Positions 1-8,123 of a DNA stretch of 62,317 nucleotides are shown in pieces. Made by a program: the position numbers and the translations under genes. The notes beneath the pieces are model-generated. The model ran no database searches, was not told where the DNA came from, and saw only the letters and a program-made list of their open reading frames with translations. The stretch comes from Bacillota bacterium (GTDB lineage: Bacteria > Bacillota > Clostridia > Lachnospirales > Anaerotignaceae). The stretch spans positions 1 to 62,317 of the forward strand of contig JAFWDD010000068.1 in the NCBI GenBank assembly GCA_017534115.1, in the 5' to 3' direction. The stretch's first letter is position 1, and each line of letters starts with the position of its first letter.

Positions 1-290
1 CGGGCTTTCAGCCCTAATGAAGCCGTCCCCTATGGGGACTAATTTCGGTTAGAATCCGACAAGCGGATTCAGGTAAAGTGCTTCGCACCGGAAGGCGGAA
101 TTTGTTGGCTATAATATAAATTGCAGATAAATCCGATTTGAGACAATAACCTTCCCTTGCATAATACACGGGTCAAGGGGCGAAGTCCCTTGCGGATTCT
201 TAAGGCAGAGCCTTAAGCGGGTTCTCAGGGCAGAGCCCTGAGCCGCCGGAGGCATATGGGGCAGAGCCCTGAGCCGCCGCGAGGCACAGT
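1..290. repeat. Mosaic hairpin repeat array, copy 1
   Basis: This gene-free stretch is built from short inverted repeats. At the left edge are units such as CGGGCTTTCAGCCC and GTCCCCTATGGGGAC. Then come the GAATCCG/CGGATTC and GTGCTTCGCAC hairpins and an AT-rich spacer. The block starting TACACGGGTCAAGGGGCGAAG (166 onward) follows, with GGCAGAGCC and GGGCAGAGCCC triloop hairpins up to the GCCGCCGGAGGC units. The same order recurs at five other intergenic sites in the window. No ORF with an RBS was seen. The array ends before the yhbY promoter. Confidence 0.85.
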
Positions 291-324
291 GTAGAGAAAA
301 ATCTTTTTCTTACCTTTAATATTG

Positions 325-353
325 TTGAAAAAAACATTGCTAAATGGTAAAAT
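325..353 (+). promoter_or_regulatory. Sigma-A type promoter of the yhbY operon
   Basis: TTGAAA (325-330) and TAAAAT (348-353) are separated by exactly 17 bases. They lie 43 bases upstream of the yhbY start codon and just downstream of the repeat array. The yhbY RBS is GAGGAGGG (383-390). Confidence 0.7.
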
Positions 354-395
354 TAAAATATAGCATTATTAATAAAAATACCGAGGAGGGTATGA

Positions 396-689
396 ATGAT
401 AAACAGTAAGGAAAGAGCTTATCTTCGTAGGCTTGCCAACGGCCTTCCGGCCATATTCCGCGTGGGCAAAGGCGGAATCACACCGGAGCTGACCAACTCC
501 ATAAGCGACGCGCTGGAGGCAAGAGAGCTTGTTAAGATAAGCGTTTTGGATAACTGCGGCCTGGACGTGAAAGGCATAGCGGAGACAGTTTCGGCCAGAA
601 CAAAATCCGATGTAGTCCAGGTGATCGGCAATAAAATCGTCTTTTACAGAAGATCAAAGAAAAAACAGATAATCGAGTTTGATTTTTGA
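396..689 (+). CDS. yhbY: YhbY family RNA-binding protein (CRM domain)
   Basis: This 97-aa protein is a single CRM domain. It begins MINSKERAYLRRLANGL and carries the family's RVGKGGIT motif near residue 25. YhbY/YqeI proteins bind pre-50S ribosomal particles and 23S rRNA. An out-of-frame ATG lies 4 bases upstream; the ATG at 396 fits the RBS GAGGAGGG. It is the first gene of a three-gene block with nadD-yqeK and rsfS, matching the Bacillus yqeI-nadD-yqeK-rsfS order and coupling ribosome assembly to NAD synthesis. The stop codon lies just upstream of the next gene's GTG. Length is normal for the family. Confidence 0.92.
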   Translation: MINSKERAYLRRLANGLPAIFRVGKGGITPELTNSISDALEARELVKISVLDNCGLDVKGIAETVSARTKSDVVQVIGNKIVFYRRSKKKQIIEFDF

Positions 690-700
690 GAGGTAATACC

Positions 701-1897
701 GTGCTTCAGAAAAAGAAAGAAAAAAGAACGGCCCTTATGGGCGGCACATTCGACCCTATCCATTACGGCCATCTGTCCGCTGCCCAGTTCGCGGCGGAGG
801 AATTTAATATAGACGAGGTCATCTTCATGCCGGCAGGATTCCCGTACTTCAAGGAAAAATCCCAGGTAACGCCGGGCGATATCCGCCTTGTAATGACTAA
901 GCTTGCCGTTAAGGGCAACTCTCTGTTCACCGTTTCCGACATGGAAATAAAACGTCAGGGCGAAACTTACACCGTTGACACAATGGACGAGCTTTCAAGG
1001 ACAATCGGCGGAGAACTTTTCCTCATAACCGGTTCCGACGCGGCCGCCGGACTGGAAAAATGGCATGAGCCGGAACGCCTGCTTCAGCTTTGCTCGGTCA
1101 TAGTGGTCTCCAGACCCGGTTCCGATGATGAATGGGAGGAATTCCGGAAAACCGAGCTTTATAAACAGTATGAGGACAGATTCCTGAGACTTATGATCCC
1201 CGGAGTTGACGTTTCATCCACTGAACTAAGGAAAAGAGCCGCGGCAGGAAAATCCATAAAATATCTCCTGCCCGAGGAAGTGGAGAATTATATACTGAAA
1301 AATCAGATTTACAATAAAAACTCCCTCTCGGACTTCGACTGGGAAAAAGCGAAAATGAAACTTATATCGGCAGTTTCGCCTAAAAGGTACAAGCATACAT
1401 TAGGTGTTGTCGATGAGGCGAAAAGGCTTTGCGCTCTCTGGAACGGAGATGCCCAAAAGGTCGAGATCGCGGCGTTTCTCCATGACTGCGCCAAGGGTGT
1501 GCCAAAGGATATAATGCTGGATATGTGCAGACAGTACGGCGTGGAGCTGGACGAGGATACACTCAATAACTTCCCCGTAATACACCAGTTTCTGGGCGCC
1601 GCTCTGGCGAAGGCCGAATACGGGATTTCCGATGAGGATGTTCTGAACGCAATCAGATACCATACTACGGGCAGAGCGGGAATGTCCCTGACGGAAAAAA
1701 TAGTGTTCTGCGCGGACTACACCGAGGCCGGAAGAAAGGACCACGATGGACTTGCGGAAGCGAGACAATTAGTAAACGAAGATCTGGATAAGGCTGTGGA
1801 GCATATACTCCGCCACACTGTGGAATACATTAAGGAAAACAATTTCACACTGCATTCTCTTTCGGAGGAAGCCTTGAATTATTATAGAAAAGCATAA
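701..1897 (+). CDS. nadD: NadD-YqeK fusion: nicotinate mononucleotide adenylyltransferase + HD-domain phosphohydrolase
   Basis: This 398-aa protein has two domains. Residues about 10-205 are the adenylyltransferase with MGGTFDPIHYGHL (nucleotide-binding GGTFDP and HxGH) and a C-terminal VSSTELRKR motif. It makes nicotinate adenine dinucleotide in NAD synthesis. Residues about 220-398 are an HD hydrolase of the YqeK type (His261-Asp262 in FLHDCAKG, and HTTGRAGMS downstream). YqeK proteins cleave diadenosine tetraphosphate symmetrically. In Bacillus these are two adjacent genes; here the reading frame is continuous with no stop or start between domains. A TTG at 686 is in frame, but the GTG at 701 follows GAGAGGT (688-694) at good spacing, so 701 is preferred. 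Confidence 0.9.
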   Translation: MLQKKKEKRTALMGGTFDPIHYGHLSAAQFAAEEFNIDEVIFMPAGFPYFKEKSQVTPGDIRLVMTKLAVKGNSLFTVSDMEIKRQGETYTVDTMDELSRTIGGELFLITGSDAAAGLEKWHEPERLLQLCSVIVVSRPGSDDEWEEFRKTELYKQYEDRFLRLMIPGVDVSSTELRKRAAAGKSIKYLLPEEVENYILKNQIYNKNSLSDFDWEKAKMKLISAVSPKRYKHTLGVVDEAKRLCALWNGDAQKVEIAAFLHDCAKGVPKDIMLDMCRQYGVELDEDTLNNFPVIHQFLGAALAKAEYGISDEDVLNAIRYHTTGRAGMSLTEKIVFCADYTEAGRKDHDGLAEARQLVNEDLDKAVEHILRHTVEYIKENNFTLHSLSEEALNYYRKA

Positions 1898-1912
1898 AAA
1901 GGAGGCAAAACT

Positions 1913-2272
1913 ATGAACGAAGAAATCACAAAAGGCGCGGAAATCGCAAAAGAAGCTCTTGAAGACAAAAAAGCGGAAGATATAAAAGTACTTGATTTGA
2001 AGGGAATGTCCAATATTGCCGACTGTTTCGTTATTGCAAGCGGAAACAATATCAACCAGATAAGAGCTATGGCGGACGAGGTTGAGGAGAAAATGTTCAA
2101 GGCAGGATACACTCTGCACCATTCCGAAGGCTATCAGGCAGGAGTCTGGATCCTTCTGGATTACGGCGATATTATTGTGCATCTTTTCAACAAGGAAAAC
2201 CGCAAATTCTATAATCTGGAAAAAGTCTGGAGCGATGCAGAGGACATTTCCAAACAGAAAAATGAAAATTAA
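1913..2272 (+). CDS. rsfS: Ribosome silencing factor RsfS
   Basis: This 119-aa protein is of the RsfS/DUF143 family. It has the conserved LKGMSNIADCFVIASG stretch near residue 25 and the EGYQAGVWILLDYGDIIVHLF core. RsfS binds ribosomal protein uL14 and blocks 30S-50S joining when nutrients are short. It lies 15 bases after nadD-yqeK behind GGAGG (1901-1905) and is the last gene of the operon, followed by an intrinsic terminator. The start at 1913 is clear and the length is typical. Confidence 0.95.
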   Translation: MNEEITKGAEIAKEALEDKKAEDIKVLDLKGMSNIADCFVIASGNNINQIRAMADEVEEKMFKAGYTLHHSEGYQAGVWILLDYGDIIVHLFNKENRKFYNLEKVWSDAEDISKQKNEN

Positions 2273-2287
2273 CACGAACGTAATCAG

Positions 2288-2322
2288 AAGGCGGCTTGGT
2301 TTTTCCAGCCTGCCTTTTTTGT
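2288..2322 (+). terminator. Rho-independent terminator after rsfS
   Basis: The stem AGGCGGCTTGG / CCAGCCTGCCT has one bulge and a short T loop, and is followed by six T residues. It sits 16 bases after the rsfS stop. Confidence 0.85.
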
Positions 2323-2338
2323 AATTTTTCGGAACGAA

Positions 2339-2752
2339 AGAGCGCCTTCGGCCAATGAAGTTGGCCTGTGGCAAGCTAAATTCGGCTTTCAGCCGAGCGA
2401 AATTTGCTAAAGCAAGCGAAATTTCCCTGCGGGAAGCTAAATTCGCCTTCGGCGAGCTTAGGTTAGAATTCCCTTTGCGGATTCAATAAAAGTGCTTCGC
2501 ACTGGCAAATGAAATTTTTGAAAAAACAGATTTTTGGACAGATTGATATCAGCTGATAACCTTCTCTTGCTTATTACACAGGGTCAAGGGATGAAATCCC
2601 TTGCGGATTCTTAAGGCAGAGATCACCCTAAAATGCTTACGCTTCACTATGTTGCGCTCCAGCATTTCAGGGAACCCGAAAGAGCCTTAAGCGGGTTTTT
2701 AGGGCGGAGCCCTAAATGGGGTTCTTAGGGGCAAAGCCCCTAAGCTATTGGA
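2339..2752. repeat. Mosaic hairpin repeat array, copy 2
   Basis: The first part is a run of mini-hairpins joined by GCTAAATT or GCGAAATT linkers: TTCGGCTTTCAGCCGAG, TCGCCTTCGGCGA and relatives. Then come AATTCCCTTTGCGGATT and AGTGCTTCGCACT, an AT-rich spacer, and the TACACAGGGTCAAGGG block with GGCAGAG, GGGCGGAGCCC and GGGGCAAAGCCCC hairpins. A 59-bp palindromic insert interrupts the GGCAGAGCC hairpin at 2622-2680. There is no gene in the array, which lies between the rsfS terminator and the RlmCD-like gene. Confidence 0.87.
2622..2680. mobile_element. Nested ~59-bp palindromic insert, flanked by AGAG duplication
   Basis: The ends CCCTAAAATGCT and AGCATTTCAGGG are near-perfect inverted repeats around a ~23-base centre. 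The insert splits the array hairpin CTTAAGGCAGAGCCTTAAG, and AGAG is present on both sides (2618-2621 and 2681-2684) where the intact hairpin has it once. Related inserts are at 48782-48843 and 49146-49203. It is too short to encode a transposase, so any movement would have to be driven in trans. Confidence 0.6.
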
Positions 2753-2786
2753 GACTTTTATCATACAATCGGAAAGGTGAGTTTTT

Positions 2787-4157
2787 ATGCCTAAGAAGAA
2801 AGAATTAATAGAGCTTTATATAGACGAACTGGCGTTTCCCAATAAAGGCAGAGGCCTTTTTGAGGGTGAAAGGGTTATGGTGAAGAATACCCTGCCCGGC
2901 GAGAAGGTTCTGGCCTGCGTTACCAAAGCGAAGCACGGCAGAATTGAGGCCGCTCTTCGGGAAGTCCTGGAAAAAGCGCCTTACGAGATCGAGCCGAAAT
3001 GCGGCCAGTTCGGCATCTGCGGAGGCTGCGCCTACCAGAATATATCCTGTGAAAAGGAAAACGTAATAAAGAAAAACCAGGTTTTAAAGCTTCTTGAAAC
3101 CGCGGGCATAAAAGACTTTGAGTTTGAGGGTATCTTAAGCTCTCCCGATCTGGAAGGTTACAGAAATAAATGCGAGTTTTCATTCGGCGACAGCGAAAAA
3201 GGCGGAATCCTTCAGCTGGGAATGCGAAAAACGCGCTCCATGTACGAGGTAGCTTCTCTGGCGGACTGCAATATAATAGATTCGGATTACAGGGAAATAG
3301 CCGGGACTGTTCTGGAGTTTTTCCGGAGCCGGAACGAGACGTTTTTCCATAAAAAGCTCCATGAAGGCTTTCTCAGGCATCTTGTTGTAAGGAAAGGCCG
3401 GGTGACAGGCGAGATTCTGGTCAATCTGGTTACATCTTCCCAGTCATCTCTTGCTGAAGAAGAGTTTGTGAACGCTCTTCTTGGCCTTGAGCTTGCCGGA
3501 AAGATAACCGGAATCCTTCACACGGTCAATGACAATATTGCCGATGTTGTGGCGGCTGACGAAATGCGGATTTTATACGGAAAGGAGTTCTTCACGGAGA
3601 CAATAATGGGTCTTGAGTTCAAGGTAACGCCTTTCTCGTTCTTCCAGACCAATTCAAAAGGCGCCGAGGTCCTGTATTCCGTGGCGAAGGACTACGCCGG
3701 AGACAGCGAACGGAACGTGATCTTCGACCTGTACTGCGGAACAGGCACCATCGCCCAGATTATGTCGTCCAAAGCGAAAAAGGTAATCGGAGTTGAGCTG
3801 GTGGAAGAGGCTGTGGAAGCGGCGAAGGAAAACGCCCGCAGAAACGGCATTGAAAACTGCGAGTTCATAGCGGGAGACGTGGGCAGGGTCATTGAAACCC
3901 TTGAAGAGAAGCCCGATGTCATAATCGTGGATCCGCCGAGGGAAGGCCTGCGTCCCAACGCTCTGGAAAAGCTTGTTGAGTTTGACGCTCCCGAGATCAT
4001 ATACATTTCCTGCAAGCCCACATCTCTGGCAAGAGATCTGAGCCTTTTGGCGGAAAAAGGCTATAAGGCCGAAAAAATAAAATGCGTGAACCAGTTTCCG
4101 AGGACACGGCATATTGAGACCGTGTGTCTTCTGCGCCGTCGGAATAAGCTTGATTGA
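2787..4157 (+). CDS. 23S rRNA (uracil-5-)-methyltransferase, RlmD/RlmCD-like
   Basis: This 456-aa protein has an N-terminal TRAM-like beta barrel (about residues 5-60) and an iron-sulfur cysteine set (Cys72, Cys78, Cys81, Cys88). The C-terminal SAM methyltransferase domain has FQTNSKGAEVLY, DLYCGTGTIAQ, DPPREGL at about 382 and the catalytic Cys409 in ISCKPTSLARDL. Family members make m5U in 23S rRNA (or tRNA) with SAM. The sequence alone does not separate RlmC, RlmD, dual RlmCD or TrmA-like specificity. The start at 2787 has GGAAAGGTGAG upstream. The gene stands alone after a repeat array; the GNAT gene follows after ~70 bases. Confidence 0.9.
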   Translation: MPKKKELIELYIDELAFPNKGRGLFEGERVMVKNTLPGEKVLACVTKAKHGRIEAALREVLEKAPYEIEPKCGQFGICGGCAYQNISCEKENVIKKNQVLKLLETAGIKDFEFEGILSSPDLEGYRNKCEFSFGDSEKGGILQLGMRKTRSMYEVASLADCNIIDSDYREIAGTVLEFFRSRNETFFHKKLHEGFLRHLVVRKGRVTGEILVNLVTSSQSSLAEEEFVNALLGLELAGKITGILHTVNDNIADVVAADEMRILYGKEFFTETIMGLEFKVTPFSFFQTNSKGAEVLYSVAKDYAGDSERNVIFDLYCGTGTIAQIMSSKAKKVIGVELVEEAVEAAKENARRNGIENCEFIAGDVGRVIETLEEKPDVIIVDPPREGLRPNALEKLVEFDAPEIIYISCKPTSLARDLSLLAEKGYKAEKIKCVNQFPRTRHIETVCLLRRRNKLD

Positions 4158-4228
4158 ACCGAATGAAACGGAATTTGTAACGAATAGGCTGCTTAACGGA
4201 CATAATGAATGAACAGCGGGAGGCAGGC

Positions 4229-4765
4229 ATGGAAATAATAAAAGCTTCGAAAAAACAGTATCCTGATGTGAGAGCGTTTTATCACTCTATGATTGACGCT
4301 CTGAAAACAAGCGACTACGATTTGGGCTGGAAAAAGGACATTTATCCGGCGCCTGATTTTCTATTGGATTCCGTCCGCAATGGTCAGCTTTACATTGTGA
4401 TGGATGCGGGCGAGATTATTGCGTCCATGGTCATTAACCATGAGGGCAACGACAGTTATCGGGATTTTCAGTGGCCCACGCAGGCTCAGCCGGATGAGGT
4501 TACGGTCATCCATGCGCTGGGCGTACTTCCTTCGTACGGAAGGAAAGGAATAGGAAGGCAGATGGTGCTGTTTGCCATTGATACAGCGCGTCGGAACAAG
4601 CAGAAAGCAATCAGGCTGGATGTTTTGAAAGGCAATTTTCCGGCGGAAGGTCTTTATAAAAGTCTGGGTTTCCGAAAGCTTCATACTTTGGAGATGTTCT
4701 ATGAAAACACAGGCTGGGTGGACTTTGAGCTCTTTGAATACGAAATAAAACAGACCGATAATTAG
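4229..4765 (+). CDS. GNAT family N-acetyltransferase
   Basis: This 178-aa protein has the acetyl-CoA binding motif A, HALGVLPSYGRKGIGRQMV, near residues 94-112. A second conserved segment, ALYKSLGF-like (GLYKSLGFRKL), is near residue 142. The substrate cannot be predicted. An in-frame ATG at 4205 exists, but the ATG at 4229 is 5 bases after GGGAGG and gives the normal GNAT start MEIIKASKKQ. It is distantly similar to the GNAT at 14588 (shared HAMAV/HALGV and DxxxxNxPAxGxxxxxGF patterns), which suggests paralogy. Confidence 0.88.
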   Translation: MEIIKASKKQYPDVRAFYHSMIDALKTSDYDLGWKKDIYPAPDFLLDSVRNGQLYIVMDAGEIIASMVINHEGNDSYRDFQWPTQAQPDEVTVIHALGVLPSYGRKGIGRQMVLFAIDTARRNKQKAIRLDVLKGNFPAEGLYKSLGFRKLHTLEMFYENTGWVDFELFEYEIKQTDN

Positions 4766-4793
4766 AATTAAAAACAATGTGAGGAAGAGAGTT

Positions 4794-5325
4794 ATGAAAA
4801 ATATATTGATTATTTCCTCTAGCCCGAGGAAAAACGGGAATTCCCAGATGCTTTGCGAGCAGTTTAAAAAGGGAGCCGAGGCAAAGGGGCATAATGCGGA
4901 AATTGTTCGGATTATGGATATGAATATAGGTTTCTGCCGCGCCTGCGACGCCTGCATGAAAAACGGAGGTGCATGCGTTTTGAAGGATGATATGGCGATG
5001 GTTCTGGAGTTGTTTAAAAAGGCGGATGTTCTTGTTCTGGCGACGCCCGTATATTTTTACGGAATCAGCGCCCAGATGAAAGCGTTCATAGACAGGACCT
5101 ATCCCATATGGCAGAATCTTGGGAAAAAGGAAGTATATTATATTGTTTCCGCGGGACTTGGTCTGGATATAATTGAAAGGTCTCTGGGAGATCTGGACGG
5201 TTTTGTTGAGCATAGAAGACTCTCATGTGTCCGGAAAAATATTCGCGCCAAATGTAATGGATGCGGGTCTGGTCTATGACACGGAGGTTTATCGTAAAGC
5301 ATATGAATGGGGATATTTGGTATAG
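4794..5325 (+). pseudogene. Flavodoxin-fold NAD(P)H-dependent FMN reductase, frameshifted near the 3' end
   Basis: The ATG at 4794 (RBS GAGGAAGAGAG) opens a flavodoxin-like protein. It has the FMN-phosphate loop SSSPRKNGNSQ, a Cys-rich segment (CRACDACMKNGGAC) and the ATPVYFYGISAQMKAF motif typical of IsdA/AzoR-like iron-sulfur flavoprotein relatives. After about residue 139 the reading frame turns into an unlikely sequence that stops at 5279. The family-like C-terminus (IEDSHVSGKIFAP..., ...VYRKAYEWG) continues in another frame to a TAG at 5325. The shift lies near 5207-5215, where GAG-CATAGAA would be restored by two extra bases. It could be a real pseudogene or a sequencing/assembly error. 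Confidence 0.75.
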
Positions 5326-5402
5326 ATTAAAAATTATATATGTTTTTAAACGTATTAGTAAATAAAAATACAAAAGCTTGCATAAAGAAAGGAGTTTTAT
5401 CT

Positions 5403-5810
5403 ATGAAAAAGAAATTTGCGATTTTGCTGACGGCGGCGGTTTTGTTATCCGCTTGTCTTACGGGATGCGGCGGCGGTTACGCGGCAAAATACAGCGCGGA
5501 AGGATTGAAGTATACGAACAATACATCCGATCTGGCCACTATGAGTTTTGAACAATTTGACGGCACAAAGGTTTTCGGTCTGAACGCGAAAAAAGACTCG
5601 GAAGGCATGATTACCTATTCCGCCAGTCTGGAATCCGGAAGCATCACCGTGTATTATGACAACGACGGAACAAAGAGGGAAATGTTCACTATAAACGGCG
5701 GAGAAAAGGTTTCCTCAACCAGCGGACCTTTCGGGGACGGAAGAGTATATGTAATTGTGGAAACAAACGAGGCGAGCGCAAACGGAAATTTCGAGTTTGA
5801 AATTGAATAA
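5403..5810 (+). CDS. Small secreted lipoprotein of unknown function
   Basis: This 135-aa protein has a type II signal peptide (MKKKFAILLTAAVLLSACLTGC, lipobox LTGC at about residue 22, shown here for start choice only). The mature domain of ~110 residues is rich in Thr, Ser, Gly and charged residues and probably beta-rich. I do not recognise the domain. The start at 5403 follows AAAGGAG; the longer frame from 5340 has no RBS and would bury the signal peptide. The gene stands alone. Confidence 0.75.
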   Translation: MKKKFAILLTAAVLLSACLTGCGGGYAAKYSAEGLKYTNNTSDLATMSFEQFDGTKVFGLNAKKDSEGMITYSASLESGSITVYYDNDGTKREMFTINGGEKVSSTSGPFGDGRVYVIVETNEASANGNFEFEIE

Positions 5811-5843
5811 AGGAAAACCGGCTTAAAAACAGAGGTGAATCAG

Positions 5844-6200
5844 ATGAATAGATTTATCGCGTACTGCGGGCTCAACTGTGAGACCTGCGATGCCTACACA
5901 GCGACTAAAAACAATGACAACGAACTGCGGGCAAAAACGGCGAAGCTCTGGTCGGAGCTTAACAATGCTGAAATAACACCTGAAATGATAAACTGCGAAG
6001 GCTGCAAAATGGACGGCGTCAAAACCTATTACTGCGACACCCTTTGTCCCATAAGGCCTTGCGCCGTGGGCAGAGGATATGAGACCTGCGCAGAATGCGG
6101 TGAAATGGAGACCTGTGAAAAGGTTAGAGTTGAAACAGAAAACAATGAGGAGGCTCTCCGAAACCTGAAAAGCCTCAGATCCTGCGTGAGGGAAGAATAA
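5844..6200 (+). CDS. DUF3795 family cysteine-rich protein
   Basis: This 118-aa protein has 13 cysteines, in patterns such as YCGLNCETC, CEGC, CDTLCPIRPC and CAECGEMETC, matching DUF3795 from memory. The function is unknown; the cysteine spacing suggests metal (zinc or iron-sulfur) binding. The start at 5844 follows AGAGGTGAA (5831-5839); an in-frame GTG at 5835 lies inside that RBS. The stop overlaps the start of the next gene by one base (TAATG at 6198), so the two are translationally coupled and may work together. Confidence 0.82.
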   Translation: MNRFIAYCGLNCETCDAYTATKNNDNELRAKTAKLWSELNNAEITPEMINCEGCKMDGVKTYYCDTLCPIRPCAVGRGYETCAECGEMETCEKVRVETENNEEALRNLKSLRSCVREE

Positions 6201-6892
6201 TGAGAGAAGAATGTTTGATATGCAGGGCTCCCCTGGAGTATCTGGAAACGGATACGGTTATGGAGTGCGCCATATGTCATAAAAAGGAAAGAAGCAAGAC
6301 CCGATGTGTAAATGGCCACTATGTGTGCAATGAGTGCCACACACGGGGACTGGATGAGATTATCGCGCTGTGTATGGCGGAAACATCTAAGGACCCTGTT
6401 TTCATAATAGAAAAAATGATGGATATGCCCTTTTGCCATATGCACGGGCCGGAGCATCATGTCATGACAGGCGCGGCTCTGCTGACTGCGTACAAAAATG
6501 CGGGAGGCGATATTGATCTTCACAGCGCGCTGATTGAAATGATGAACAGAGGGCAAAGCGTTCCCGGCGGAGCCTGCGGCTTCTGGGGCGCCTGCGGAGC
6601 GGGAATCAGCACGGGTATGTTTATTTCCATCATAACTAAATCAACACCGCTGAAAAACGAGCCATTTGCCTTGTCGCACAAAATGACGGCAAGATCGCTG
6701 GAAAAAATCGGGGAGACCGGCGGTCCCAGATGCTGTAAGAGGGATTCATTCTTATCTGTACTTGAGGCCGTGGATTTTGTAAAAGAGCATTTTGGCATAG
6801 AAATGGAGAAAACGGAGACTGTATGCAGATATTCTGAATACAATAACCAGTGTATAGGAAAGAGGTGTCCCTTTTCTCTGGTTAATCATTGA
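6200..6892 (+). CDS. DUF5714 family cysteine-rich protein
   Basis: This 230-aa protein begins with zinc-finger-like CxxC pairs (ECLICRAP, ECAICHKKE, CNECH). A central HMHGPEHHVMTGAALL segment is followed by a glycine/cysteine loop (GGACGFWGACGAGIS) near residue 125 and a C-terminal CxxxxCPF motif (CIGKRCPFSL). From memory this is DUF5714, found in methanogens and Clostridia. The loop resembles the redox C_GCAxxG_C_C family. No catalytic role is established. It is translationally coupled to the DUF3795 gene upstream. Confidence 0.75.
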   Translation: MREECLICRAPLEYLETDTVMECAICHKKERSKTRCVNGHYVCNECHTRGLDEIIALCMAETSKDPVFIIEKMMDMPFCHMHGPEHHVMTGAALLTAYKNAGGDIDLHSALIEMMNRGQSVPGGACGFWGACGAGISTGMFISIITKSTPLKNEPFALSHKMTARSLEKIGETGGPRCCKRDSFLSVLEAVDFVKEHFGIEMEKTETVCRYSEYNNQCIGKRCPFSLVNH

Positions 6893-6940
6893 TATCCGGC
6901 TTGTATAAGCTAAGTTTTAATACAACAGGGAGAGCGGGTT

Positions 6941-8071
6941 ATGCATCAAAGAGATTTCATGGTCTGGATAGTGAAAATAATCGTGGCTTGGACGGTTCTT
7001 TTTGCCATTCAGATCCCTCTCAGGAAAAAAGGAGAAGCCTCTCGCCGCAGGCAGGTTTTCATTCTAAAGATAATTCTGATTCCGGTTGCGGCTCTTGCGG
7101 CGGTTTCGTTCCCCAGCATCCTTTCTTTACGGTATGATGACGCAGTTATGGCTGTATACATCGTGCTTATGGGAGATGCGGCGGCTGATATTGTGGAATA
7201 CATAATAAGGAGAATATCCTGCGGAAGAGGAAAGGACAGGACGTTAAGACATTGTGTTTTGCCGGCGGCGGCCATTCTGAGCGCGGTTTTCTGTCTTTGC
7301 ATTTTCCTTTACGGGACTGCAAACGCAGGAAGTGTGACTGTGAAAAAGCATACTTGGAAAGCGGAAGGCTTGACACAATCCCATACATTCGCATTCGCGG
7401 CGGATATCCACGCCGGCAACGCCCAGTCTATGGACACGCTTCGGGAATTCTGCCGTCAGGTCAATTCCGAGAATCCGGAATTTGTGATTTTAGGCGGAGA
7501 TATTACGGACGAGCTTACGTCCTACGATGAAATGACAGCGGCTTACGGAATTTTATCGGAGCTTAAAGCTCCCGTGTATTTTATTTACGGTAACCACGAC
7601 AGACAGTTGAAGTGTGATTTGGTCGGAGGACGCACATACAGCGACGAAGAGCTTGCGGACGCCGTTGAAGGCGCTGGAATTCAGATTCTTTCGGACGAAT
7701 TTGCGCAGGTTTCCCATGACCTGATCCTTCTGGGCAGAGAGGACGCCAGCCGAAGCGGAGACAGAAAGGACTGGCCGGAGCTTAAAAATCCATATGATGG
7801 CGGAGCGTTGATAGTCGCCGACCATCAGCCCTATGACAAAGCTCAGCTTGCAGTTGAGGTTTCCGCTCTTCAGCTTTCAGGACATACCCACGCGGGACAG
7901 CTGTGGCCGCTGCGGTTTATATACAATGTTTTTGGACTTCCGGCTTACGGTGAATATGAGGAGCCGGGCACACGGCTTTATGTGTCCGCGGGTGAAAGCG
8001 GCTGGAGTATGCCTCTGCGGACTGAAGCCCGATGCGAATGGGAGCTGATTACTCTGGAGCCGGCGGACTGA
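6941..8071 (+). CDS. Membrane-anchored metallophosphoesterase (YkuE/YaeI-like)
   Basis: This 376-aa protein has four hydrophobic segments in the first ~130 residues, followed by a calcineurin-like phosphoesterase domain. The metal-binding motifs are all present: Asp155-x-His157, GGD (about 187-189), Gly-Asn218-His219-Asp, and Gly-His315-Thr-His317. Domains of this architecture act on phospho-lipids or nucleotides outside the membrane (E. coli YaeI and Bacillus YkuE are examples); the substrate here is unknown. The start at 6941 follows GGGAGAGCGGG. It stands ~50 bases upstream of the GH3 lipoprotein and may be co-transcribed with it. Confidence 0.88.
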   Translation: MHQRDFMVWIVKIIVAWTVLFAIQIPLRKKGEASRRRQVFILKIILIPVAALAAVSFPSILSLRYDDAVMAVYIVLMGDAAADIVEYIIRRISCGRGKDRTLRHCVLPAAAILSAVFCLCIFLYGTANAGSVTVKKHTWKAEGLTQSHTFAFAADIHAGNAQSMDTLREFCRQVNSENPEFVILGGDITDELTSYDEMTAAYGILSELKAPVYFIYGNHDRQLKCDLVGGRTYSDEELADAVEGAGIQILSDEFAQVSHDLILLGREDASRSGDRKDWPELKNPYDGGALIVADHQPYDKAQLAVEVSALQLSGHTHAGQLWPLRFIYNVFGLPAYGEYEEPGTRLYVSAGESGWSMPLRTEARCEWELITLEPAD

Positions 8072-8123
8072 GCGCGGAAAATAGTTGAGACAAAATTGAT
8101 TTATAATATACGGAGGAAATAAG

